20,005 nt of DNA from Alistipes sp. Its GTDB lineage: Bacteria > Bacteroidota > Bacteroidia > Bacteroidales > Rikenellaceae. A program made the position numbers and the translations under genes. Shown here one piece after another: positions 5,219-13,285 of this stretch. The notes below the pieces were generated by a model, which was not told the origin of the DNA, did not search any database, and worked only from the letters and a program-made list of their open reading frames with translations. Numbering within the stretch: the stretch's first letter is position 1; each line of letters starts with the position of its first letter. The DNA lies in the NCBI GenBank assembly GCA_017391435.1, contig JAFOYS010000332.1:1-20005 (forward strand), written 5' to 3'.

Positions 5219-8215
5219 TTATAATTGCACCAAAACAATATTCGGAGAGTTATAGAGTGCATTGAGGCTTGCAACTTTTGCCTCATAGACCCTCTTTGTC
5301 TGCGGGTGGATATAGTCAAACTTAATAGGATCTGTATACCAATTAAAGCTATACTCCTTTCTAAGGTTGAGCGTATATACACCGTTTGCACCAACATTTA
5401 CACTACCAATACGAGTTCCGTCTGATGTGCGAGCAAAGGCCACAAAGTCATACTGAGGAACATCTATTGCAGCACCGCCATCGCTATACTTAATAGTACC
5501 AGAGATGAGTCTATTTGAGACCTTAAACTGCTTATCAAAGAATACCACCTGCTCCTTATTTGAACTAATTGTGATATTACCAGCACTTGTAATTGTATTT
5601 GTCTTGAACGGAATAGTCTTACGCTCGCCACTCTGGTTTACACCACCACTCTGGTCAACATTTTTAACTGTTCCATAACCAAAGGCACGCTCTGCATCAC
5701 GAGACGCCGCCACCTTATAGACAAACTTACCATCTGCTCTGCGGGTAATCTTATCTGCCGTAAGGTTTGTTTCTGCAAGACGAGAGGCGTCAAGATCGAG
5801 CATTGGCGCATCTATAATCACCTCAAACTCCTCTCCAAATGGATCTACGCTCTTATTGTCGTTACCCCTAAAAGATGTAATCTCAAATGAGATATCTACA
5901 TTCTGATTAGGCAGATAGCTCCACTCAAGGTTGCTAACACTCTCAGCATTATCGCCACTTGTATACTCACCCTCTCCGTTTACAAGGGCTGCAAAGTGGA
6001 ATGGATAGTAGTTTGCAAGCTCAAAGATTACCGAGCGGTAGCTCTGACCTGAGTATGGCAGTGGCTGTTTACCGTCTGCAACTGGAAGAGCCGAGTTACT
6101 CAGTGAGTTATTTGATGCTACACGCACAACATCTGCACTTACAGCGCGGTTAGTCTTCAGATGCACAGTATAGCTACCCACATTTGGAGCCGCCATTGCC
6201 GGATTCTTGAGCATAAACATAAACACTCTACCATTTGTAGACTGCGACCAATACTGCTCGCTAATTGAGAAGAAGTCCGCATCGTGATCCTCGTGGCCCT
6301 CAGTGTAGAAGTCAAGAGACTTTGAGTATACAAGGAACTCATCCGCTGCAGTAGCGTTTATTGGCGCATTTGTAGCCTTATTTATCAGCTGAATGTCAAA
6401 TGTCACTGGCGCGCCACGCTTCTGAGGCACAAGACGATAGAGTACAACCTCATCATCTGGTAGATTCTCATCCTCTACACCATCCACCTCACGATACTCC
6501 TCAAGACCCTTGATAGTAATTGCATTCTGATGGTCTGTGAAGGTAAAGTACTTTGTAAGTGTCTGGAAATATGGAGCCTCAACAGAGAGTGACTGACTCT
6601 CATTGTGGTCGTGCTCAAGGATTGTGTGGAAGTATACACGCTGAACACCTGGCTTCTCTACTCTATAGACATACTTATAGCCCAAGCCGTTATCCTCGCC
6701 ATAACCCTCTTCACCCTTACGAATAACAGGTAGATTCATACCCGAAAGGTGTCTAACATCAAGGCTATTTACAGATATAAGCACATTGAACGGGTAGAGC
6801 TCCTCTGGACAAGATTCTGGAATGGTAAACTTAAGTGTCACGTGCTCGCCAGTTGTACTGCCAAAGATCTGAGTACCAACCCACGAAGGTGTAAAGTATT
6901 GAGTCTTAATTACAATGATGTCGATTGTTCGCTGAAGCTTACCCTTCTTGATTAGCAGAGTACCCTGCTGACGAGTAGAATTGCTCATTGGCAGCAACTG
7001 CAGAGTTATAGAACCCTCTCCAGAGTCAGAGAAGCTGTGTGCTGCAAAGGTGTGGTTAGCCACATTATTCTCTCCAACCCACGAGATATCTGCATCTGAG
7101 AGAGCATTGCCACCCTTAGGGGTCACTTTATAGGTAAGAGTGAGTTGCTTACCAGCCTCGCTATCATTGAGCACCACATAGGTCTGATCTACAGTAAGAA
7201 CATAGTTCTCATCCTCAATCTCGTTTACCCAAGAGTCTACAGAGATCCAGACATTGTTAGATGCTGGTGCAGTAAGGGCCTGCTCAAAGGTTGGCTGACC
7301 GTATGATAGTTTACCTGTAATATTGAGCACATAGGAGTAGTTGCGACGCACAAGAATACGGTCTCCATTCTGGTCTACAAGCACTACACGGTAGTATAGC
7401 TGCTGCGAACTTCCAGGCACGCTACCCTTGATAATCACAGAGATAGGATGCTCATCGTCATTTGCACTCTCAAAGATATAGTCCTCTGCCTTAGTGTCGA
7501 TATCTGTAATATCTGACATTAGAGCCGTATTGCGCGGAAGGGTTACAAATGGCTCATTACCTGGCCAAACGAAGCCCTCTGTAGAGCTAAACGGAGCCAC
7601 AGTACCAAATGCCATACGGTTTGTTGTAACAAAGCCTGTAACATTGAGGTATGGAGTATTCCAATTCGCGATAGAGACCTTTGCCTGATTTCTGAGTAGC
7701 TCAATACCGTTTGGTAATGCCGCAATCTGCTTTGCAATATCAGTGTTAAGGCTCTCATCCTTTACAAATCGTGCCCAGTAGATCATCATACCCGATGCAC
7801 CCTCCATATCTGCAATAACCTCAGCCTCGCTCTTACCTCTAAAGTCATCATCGTCATAGAGGTTTGGGTTCTGGTTGGCAATAAAGTGTATTGCGTGGGT
7901 CTCCTCTGGTACAATAGCCTCAAACTTACCACTTGTGGTAGAGTCAGCATCTGGAACGATTGTAGCATTTACAGATGCAATGAAGAGTCCGTAGTTACTA
8001 AAGCAGAAGAGCGAGAGATTCTGAATATCAAGACCATCTGGGTCCACTGCGCGCACATTTACTGTATCAAAACCCTCTGGAGAAGCATCAAAAGAGATCT
8101 TGACAAAGCCCTCTGGAGTCTCAACTATCTGCTCTACATCAATCTCCTGCACGCAAGAGGTTGAAAGAGCCACAGTGGCCAAAATAGCTGTTAGTGAATA
8201 TATAAACCTTTTCAT
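5219..8215 (-). CDS. Large fimbrial lipoprotein, 998 aa; candidate tip or accessory subunit
   Basis: The start MKRFIYSLTAILATVALSTSC is a lipoprotein signal peptide with the lipid-attachment Cys at 21. A possible processing site NVR/AVD lies at about Arg55, as in exported pilin precursors. Residues about 35-300 resemble a fimbrillin (Mfa-like) domain, including the GLFIASVNATI and ALPNGIELLRNQAKVSI stretches. Residues about 335-437 have the beta-rich layout and the QGTLLIKKGKLQRTIDIIV ending of BACON-type Ig-like domains (a weak match by eye). The last 95 or so residues (SGTIKYSDGG to NIVLVQL) resemble a carboxypeptidase-regulatory or Cna-B-like beta-sandwich. The middle (about 440-900) is unassigned. 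As the largest and last gene of the operon, 14 nt after the 759-aa gene, it fits a minor tip or adhesin role like Mfa5 of Porphyromonas gingivalis. That role is inferred from position and size, not shown by sequence identity. Confidence 0.8.
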   Translation of the reverse strand: MKRFIYSLTAILATVALSTSCVQEIDVEQIVETPEGFVKISFDASPEGFDTVNVRAVDPDGLDIQNLSLFCFSNYGLFIASVNATIVPDADSTTSGKFEAIVPEETHAIHFIANQNPNLYDDDDFRGKSEAEVIADMEGASGMMIYWARFVKDESLNTDIAKQIAALPNGIELLRNQAKVSIANWNTPYLNVTGFVTTNRMAFGTVAPFSSTEGFVWPGNEPFVTLPRNTALMSDITDIDTKAEDYIFESANDDEHPISVIIKGSVPGSSQQLYYRVVLVDQNGDRILVRRNYSYVLNITGKLSYGQPTFEQALTAPASNNVWISVDSWVNEIEDENYVLTVDQTYVVLNDSEAGKQLTLTYKVTPKGGNALSDADISWVGENNVANHTFAAHSFSDSGEGSITLQLLPMSNSTRQQGTLLIKKGKLQRTIDIIVIKTQYFTPSWVGTQIFGSTTGEHVTLKFTIPESCPEELYPFNVLISVNSLDVRHLSGMNLPVIRKGEEGYGEDNGLGYKYVYRVEKPGVQRVYFHTILEHDHNESQSLSVEAPYFQTLTKYFTFTDHQNAITIKGLEEYREVDGVEDENLPDDEVVLYRLVPQKRGAPVTFDIQLINKATNAPINATAADEFLVYSKSLDFYTEGHEDHDADFFSISEQYWSQSTNGRVFMFMLKNPAMAAPNVGSYTVHLKTNRAVSADVVRVASNNSLSNSALPVADGKQPLPYSGQSYRSVIFELANYYPFHFAALVNGEGEYTSGDNAESVSNLEWSYLPNQNVDISFEITSFRGNDNKSVDPFGEEFEVIIDAPMLDLDASRLAETNLTADKITRRADGKFVYKVAASRDAERAFGYGTVKNVDQSGGVNQSGERKTIPFKTNTITSAGNITISSNKEQVVFFDKQFKVSNRLISGTIKYSDGGAAIDVPQYDFVAFARTSDGTRIGSVNVGANGVYTLNLRKEYSFNWYTDPIKFDYIHPQTKRVYEAKVASLNALYNSPNIVLVQL

Positions 8216-8229
8216 ATCGTTAGTAGTTT

Positions 8230-10509
8230 TTAATATGCGTCACGAATACAACGGACTGCAGACTGATTCTTACTGTTATTCTGATTTCCCTTACTGTTAT
8301 ATGTAGGACCACTTGCAGTCATATAGTAGTAACCATTGAGTAGGTAGTCGATAGCATCTGCCTGAACACCAGATGTTCCCTGCAGCGAGATGATAATCTT
8401 AAGTTCCGACTCTGTTGGCAGACGCCAATCCTTAAAGTGGATAACCTCTCCGTTGTCATCAATATATGTCTCGGCATAGTTCTTACAGTGTTCACGGAAG
8501 ATCTCAATGCGGTCATCAACACCATTTTTGTTTCCATCCTCACCGTGTGAAACATTACTAAGACCTCCATAAGTTCCGAACATCGCGCCCAGACGAGATG
8601 CAATCATAAACGATGGCGAGACAAGCTTTGAGTTATCGGCACTATCATCTGTAAATCCATTTGCGTCAAGACGAGGACGACCTACAACATAGTCTGCAGA
8701 GGTTGCAGTCACTCTTACGTGGTACATACGGGCATTATCGTTACTGTTCGCAACACCATCTTGAGACGCTGTAGCGGCTGTTGAGTTAGTCGCCCAGTGG
8801 TAGTAGGAGCGCACTGACATACCAGCAGTAGAGCCATTGCCAGAGACATACTTTGATGCCCAGAAGTAGTCATCATCAGCAGAACCACTCCAACCAGAGG
8901 TTACATAACTGTCAGTAGTGTACTTGTAATTACCTGTCCAGTTGTTGTTTCTCATCTCCAGACCTACACCTACAATGCGAGTACCCTTATACTGATAGTG
9001 GCAGTCAAAATCCTCACGATAAGAGTAGTAGCCACGCTGATTTGTAATGTAGATTACCGGATACTGAAGTACAAGAACATCTTTATAAAGTTCGCCAGAG
9101 TCATAACGACCGTTGTTATTATCGTCCTGATATACTCTGAGTTCAATATATCGGATAGTATTGTTTGTTGGAACATCACTCTTTACCTCAATATTTCCAG
9201 CCAATTCTCCAAGTGGAGTTGCGCTGATGTGATATGTGTTAAGGCGAGATGTGATATCCTGAGTCTGACCAAACTTATCTACATAGTATGCACCTCTTAC
9301 AGCCACACTTACAGGATCTGACGATGCAAAGACAAGTGTCTGGTTATCTGTAGCCACATTGTGCATCTCCATCTGCTCGCGGTTAACCTTAAGGTACTTA
9401 GGGCCCTGCTCACCGCCAACATCGATGCTCTGTACATACCACTCCTTCTCTGAGTATCTCATATCAGAGATCTTTACAGGCTCTGAAAGCTCCTCTGCTC
9501 CTGGCGCGTTGATAGTTGCCGAAACATAGTAGATATGGTTGCGCTCAAATGCACCAGACTTGCTGAGCTGAAGCTGATAGTAGCTATTCTCATAGTTCTC
9601 AACAACAGTCTGACCGCTTTGTGAATCGACATAGGTATATTTGAGTGGCACATTTACGATTAGCGATGTTCCGCGCTCAAAGAAGTTGTCATTCTTACGA
9701 TCGTGGCTATAGAAGTAGCCTACAACGGTAACCTCGCTACCATCTGGATTCCAATAGAAGAACTGTACGCTCATAGCCTTATCTGGTGTGCGGAGCAGAG
9801 CATCCTTCTCGTACTGAGGCATAATAAGGGTGCTATATGGCATATTACGGAAGTAGTAGCCAGCGTGGAGGTTGCGAATAAACTCAACCTGATCTCCCTT
9901 TCGCAGTGTCACAATAACCTTTACCGCAGCACGACGGAGGGTACAACTAAGCTCTGTATTGTCAGACTGAACACCGTTGTTAATCACTATCGCACTCTTT
10001 GTTTGAGGCTCTGCACCCAAATTCGTAAGGTAAGCCTCACCCTCCATAAGGAAGTTACGCGGAGCCTCTACACCAGAATCTGTAAGGCCTGTCATATGGA
10101 TGCGCTCATCCTCCTGACTGAGCAAGAAGAACTCCTCGCTATTAGACAACTGTGCAAAGGTTGATGCTCTGTGTGTGCTATTTGCAACAAGGTATACACG
10201 GTACTGAGCATTTGCCTCAAAGTCTGAACGACTCTTTGACAGGTAAACACTCCCCTCAAAAGGATCTACACCCGATACTCTCTCGTGGTGAAAGAGCGAC
10301 TGACTGCTATCAAAGAATAGCACATCAATGTGTGAGATATCAGCCTCTACGCTATTTGACGCCACATCTCTTGTTGCAAGGGCTGCTGGGCTAAAGCTAA
10401 GCCCAATACGACCCTGCGGCAGAGAGTCTGCAACCACATCCATCTCACTACTACAAGCAGTTATGAGCGGTAGCGCAAAGAGACATATTGAATATAGTAA
10501 CTTTTTCAT
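8230..10509 (-). CDS. Fimbrial accessory lipoprotein (DUF4906-like) with a FISUMP/DUF1566-like C-terminus, 759 aa
   Basis: A lipoprotein signal (MKKLLYSICLFALPLITAC, Cys19) is followed by a possible processing site ALATR/DVA at Arg47. The N-terminal part (about 30-340) has fimbrillin-like features (LEADISHIDVLFF-type strand, RRAAVKVIVTL). Two acidic loops look like calcium-binding loops: DDNNNGRYDSGE (about 462-473) and EDGNKNGVDDR (about 657-667). The C-terminus, with FKDWRLPTESEL (about 692-703), GYYYMTAS and the ending AVRCIRDAY, matches the FISUMP/DUF1566-type modules with a C-type-lectin-like fold that end many Bacteroidales adhesins. It starts 18 nt after the 498-aa gene. A tip adhesin is a reasonable inference; the ligand is unknown. 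Confidence 0.82.
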   Translation of the reverse strand: MKKLLYSICLFALPLITACSSEMDVVADSLPQGRIGLSFSPAALATRDVASNSVEADISHIDVLFFDSSQSLFHHERVSGVDPFEGSVYLSKSRSDFEANAQYRVYLVANSTHRASTFAQLSNSEEFFLLSQEDERIHMTGLTDSGVEAPRNFLMEGEAYLTNLGAEPQTKSAIVINNGVQSDNTELSCTLRRAAVKVIVTLRKGDQVEFIRNLHAGYYFRNMPYSTLIMPQYEKDALLRTPDKAMSVQFFYWNPDGSEVTVVGYFYSHDRKNDNFFERGTSLIVNVPLKYTYVDSQSGQTVVENYENSYYQLQLSKSGAFERNHIYYVSATINAPGAEELSEPVKISDMRYSEKEWYVQSIDVGGEQGPKYLKVNREQMEMHNVATDNQTLVFASSDPVSVAVRGAYYVDKFGQTQDITSRLNTYHISATPLGELAGNIEVKSDVPTNNTIRYIELRVYQDDNNNGRYDSGELYKDVLVLQYPVIYITNQRGYYSYREDFDCHYQYKGTRIVGVGLEMRNNNWTGNYKYTTDSYVTSGWSGSADDDYFWASKYVSGNGSTAGMSVRSYYHWATNSTAATASQDGVANSNDNARMYHVRVTATSADYVVGRPRLDANGFTDDSADNSKLVSPSFMIASRLGAMFGTYGGLSNVSHGEDGNKNGVDDRIEIFREHCKNYAETYIDDNGEVIHFKDWRLPTESELKIIISLQGTSGVQADAIDYLLNGYYYMTASGPTYNSKGNQNNSKNQSAVRCIRDAY

Positions 10510-10527
10510 ATTCTGAGTGTTATTAGG

Positions 10528-12024
10528 TTATTGCTGTATAATCTCAATAATCTTAGGGTCATTTCCACTATTTGGCCAAGCAATAGCATCAGCCTTACCA
10601 TTTATCAACAGGTAGAGTCGTGTACCCTCGTGCATCCACGATGCCTTATGAGAGATTCCAAACTTAACGACTGTACCAACTCGCTCTGGGTTGAGAGGAA
10701 CAATCTTGATATTGTACCAATCGCTACTTGCAACCATCTGAGAAGGTTCTGTAATAGGCTCACCATTCTTGTATACACGAATCTGATAGTCAGACTCTGA
10801 CTGGTTGATTAGCGACGGAGTCCACTCCTGACCCTGAGGTGCTGTCATATGGAACCACACCGAGAAGGCTGCACTCTCATCGTCTACAGCATTATAGCTC
10901 ATCACTGGGCTTGTTGTAATCACCGGATTTGAGGATATAACGCCCGAGTTGTAGATATCATCTGGAAGCACTGGGTTGTGGTATGTCGGATATGCAAACT
11001 CTCCATAGTCCCAATTTCCACCCTCGCTCCAGTCAGCCACCTTATAGTCAATAGTAAGACCGCCTGAGATACCTGTAATATTAAACTGATAGTAGTTATT
11101 GCGAACAATATCGTATGCAGTACCCTCTACAAGTTTGCCAGCAGAGTATCTACCAAAGCTCAGTGCGTCTGCAAAGGTAATCTGAGTACCGCTCTTATCC
11201 TTCAAAACCACTGTCATACTTGCCATAGGGGTCAGCGGATCGGTATTTGAGTACTCTGGAAGATAGAGTATCTGCTGACGCTCACTGTTTGGCTCAAAGT
11301 GTACTCCACCAGTAGGAGTGTAGAGCGAACGATACTCGCGCATAGAGTTATCACGAACAATCTCAGTAGTATTTGCAACACTATTCCAGCCATTTGGAAG
11401 GCTATAGCCGTAGCGGTTAAGCACATTTATTGTCACAGAGTGGATAGTATAGTCTGCCATTGCTTCGCCGAGGTTTACCTCAACCTTTGCCGCTGCGCGA
11501 AGCATAGAGATAGTGCCGATATCCTGATTCTCGGTAAGCGAAAGGGCCACCTGCTTTACACCCCACATTGGAATTGCGCCCGACTTGCTATCAAGAGAAG
11601 TATAGTCAAACGACATTTGGTTATCCTCTGCCGCCACACAGTTTGCATATACTGCAACCTTATAATCTCTGCCTGCAGTGAGGTTAAGGCTTGTAACATC
11701 GCCTACAAAGCGGTAGATATTCTCACCCTCGCTCCAGTGCATCAGCTTCTCAACATTGCCTATATGGGCATTTGTCGCTGCATCTAAAATAGCCACACGG
11801 AGAGCATCCAGACGAATCAAATTGTCAAAAGAGTTGCCAAGGGTAGAGTTGTAGTCATCGCCCCAAGTGGTTCTGGTGCCAGTATTGCTAACAGAGACTC
11901 TAAAGGTTATCTTATGCTCTGTGCTCAAACACTCTCCGTTGTCGTATATAGAGCCACACGCAACAAACAGAGTTGCAAATAGCCCTAAAAGGATGTATGT
12001 AAATCTGTTGTGCATAGTTGTCAT
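10528..12024 (-). CDS. Fimbrillin-family lipoprotein subunit, 498 aa
   Basis: The predicted start at 12024 immediately follows the stop of the anchor gene (TAAATG), so translation is probably coupled. A second ATG three codons in (12015) gives a tidier lipoprotein signal, MHNRFTYILLGLFATLFVAC, with Cys20. The first part of the mature protein (HKITFRVSVSNTGTRTTWGDD) contains a possible Arg processing site at about 51. The motifs SMLRAAAKVEVNLG and NYYQFNITGISGGLTIDYKVADWSEGG are typical of Bacteroidales fimbrillin or Mfa-like proteins. The C-terminal third (about 350-498) looks like a separate beta-rich domain of unknown role. In the locus it takes the place of a minor or tip-proximal subunit (Mfa3/FimC-like position). 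Family call is good; exact role is uncertain. Confidence 0.78.
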   Translation of the reverse strand: MTTMHNRFTYILLGLFATLFVACGSIYDNGECLSTEHKITFRVSVSNTGTRTTWGDDYNSTLGNSFDNLIRLDALRVAILDAATNAHIGNVEKLMHWSEGENIYRFVGDVTSLNLTAGRDYKVAVYANCVAAEDNQMSFDYTSLDSKSGAIPMWGVKQVALSLTENQDIGTISMLRAAAKVEVNLGEAMADYTIHSVTINVLNRYGYSLPNGWNSVANTTEIVRDNSMREYRSLYTPTGGVHFEPNSERQQILYLPEYSNTDPLTPMASMTVVLKDKSGTQITFADALSFGRYSAGKLVEGTAYDIVRNNYYQFNITGISGGLTIDYKVADWSEGGNWDYGEFAYPTYHNPVLPDDIYNSGVISSNPVITTSPVMSYNAVDDESAAFSVWFHMTAPQGQEWTPSLINQSESDYQIRVYKNGEPITEPSQMVASSDWYNIKIVPLNPERVGTVVKFGISHKASWMHEGTRLYLLINGKADAIAWPNSGNDPKIIEIIQQ

Positions 12025-13068
12025 TTATAAAATTTGGTTGTTAAGAACTACTCTCCAAGAGTTGATAATAATCGAACTTGAGAGCCACTGTCCGTTGTGG
12101 ATAAAGAATGTCATATTGTACTCATCCTGACGATCTAAGTACTCCTGATCATCCATAGTGCGGTTGTAGTTACCCTTTACAAGCAGTGCATAGTCTACAA
12201 TAGGCACTGAGAGCACTCTCTCGCCTGTAGCCTTATTTGTCACTACAAGAATCGGCTCGCTATCTGCCATAAGACGCGCTGTAGTAAGCTCTGCCACAGC
12301 TACAGCCACTTGGTTAGCTCTTGTTGCGCTGATCTGTGCATCTACATCAACATAACCTGTTGTAATATCCCACGGACGGTAGACAATCTGCTCGTCTGCA
12401 AGTAGAGAGTTGTTATAGTCCATCTTACCGTTGTTATCAACAATCGCAAACTCAAAATTCTCAATATCTACATCTGTCGGAGTATCACCCTCTGACCAAG
12501 TCTGCTGGAGGATAATACGGAAATTGTTTGTATTCTTAGTAAGCGACATAACCTCAGTATGTACGCCCGCCTGATCTGTATAGTCAATACGCTTTAGGCC
12601 GTGGAAAAGAGCGTTTAGATCCTCATCTACATAGGCTGTATTAGCATCGCGCTTACGAGCCATTGTACACTTCATCTGCTCAAGAGTTGTTGTACCTACA
12701 GTAGCCGCAGGGAGATTAAAACTCTGACCATCTACGCCACACCAAGCCAGAAGATCGTACTGACCCGGAGCAAGCTCAAGCATCATTGCATAATCATCTG
12801 CCGCAAGTGCTGCACCACTCTCAGAAGCCTGATGAACAAGAACGCCAGACTTGTCAAACACATAGAGCGAAACAGAAGAGACCTTTGTTGCAAACGCATT
12901 GGCAAACTCCATATTTCTTTCATACTCGAACTCTATTCTGTACTTTACTGAGCAGTCGCCCTCGCCGTCATAGATTACACTATCACAAGAGGTAATTGTT
13001 GAAGCCATTGCAAATGTGGCAACAAGCATCTTAAGTTTTGAGATATGAGCAGTTATGTTCATAACCAT
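12025..13068 (-). CDS. FimB/Mfa2-family fimbrial anchor lipoprotein
   Basis: Mfa2-like proteins hold the pilus base in the outer membrane and limit its length. The 347-aa product has a lipoprotein signal (TFAMASTITSC, Cys28 from the first ATG or Cys26 from the ATG two codons later). The family block comes next: CDSVIYDGEGDCSVKY, then FEYERNMEFANAF and VSSVSLYVFDKSGVLV. The C-terminus (INSWRVVLNNQIL) matches the terminal strand seen in fimbrial subunits. Unlike the neighbouring subunits I see no Arg processing site about 30 residues after the Cys, as expected for a subunit that stays lipid-anchored. It follows the major pilin after a 217-nt hairpin-rich gap and abuts the 498-aa gene. Confident family assignment. 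Confidence 0.88.
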   Translation of the reverse strand: MVMNITAHISKLKMLVATFAMASTITSCDSVIYDGEGDCSVKYRIEFEYERNMEFANAFATKVSSVSLYVFDKSGVLVHQASESGAALAADDYAMMLELAPGQYDLLAWCGVDGQSFNLPAATVGTTTLEQMKCTMARKRDANTAYVDEDLNALFHGLKRIDYTDQAGVHTEVMSLTKNTNNFRIILQQTWSEGDTPTDVDIENFEFAIVDNNGKMDYNNSLLADEQIVYRPWDITTGYVDVDAQISATRANQVAVAVAELTTARLMADSEPILVVTNKATGERVLSVPIVDYALLVKGNYNRTMDDQEYLDRQDEYNMTFFIHNGQWLSSSIIINSWRVVLNNQIL

Positions 13069-13123
13069 TGAATTTTAAGTTAGCAATTACTTTTATCTAT
13101 TTTTATTTTATTCTATATCTTGT

Positions 13124-13259
13124 ATCCCTTGAGGGATTTTAGTTTCAGCTTTGGTGGGAGAACTCTCTCCAAGGTTCTGCACCTCTCTTTGCACCGATGC
13201 AGGAGTGCCTCTTTTATTGTTTTTAGTAAGCAGTGGGAGATATCCCACCCCCACTGCTT
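13124..13259 (-). other. Hairpin-rich gap between major pilin and anchor genes
   Basis: The 217-nt gap holds several inverted repeats: a 10-bp perfect stem at 13228-13237/13250-13259 (AAGCAGTGGG and complement), an alternative stem using the inner GTGGGA/TCCCAC, a TGCA/TGCA stem near 13190-13201, GGAGA/TCTCC near 13158-13171, and ATCCC/GGGAT at 13124-13137. On the minus strand the stems are followed by A-rich rather than U-rich sequence, so they do not look like classic intrinsic terminators. Processing or RNA-stability hairpins that keep pilin mRNA above the downstream genes are an inference. No TAnnTTTG promoter was found for the anchor gene. Confidence 0.5.
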
Positions 13260-13285
13260 TGGGGTTTTAAGTGTTATTAACTCAA

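Noticed and set aside
11299..11787. 162-aa plus-strand frame opposite the 498-aa pilus subunit
   Set aside because: It is antisense to a gene with signal peptide and fimbrillin motifs, and its Cys/His-rich sequence is typical of a shadow frame. The plus-strand frames at 9703-10164 and 2778-3263 were rejected for the same reason.
13228..13259. Classic intrinsic terminator after the major pilin
   Set aside because: The stem is strong, but the minus-strand RNA after it is A-rich with no U-tract. Downstream genes also have no promoter of their own that I can see.
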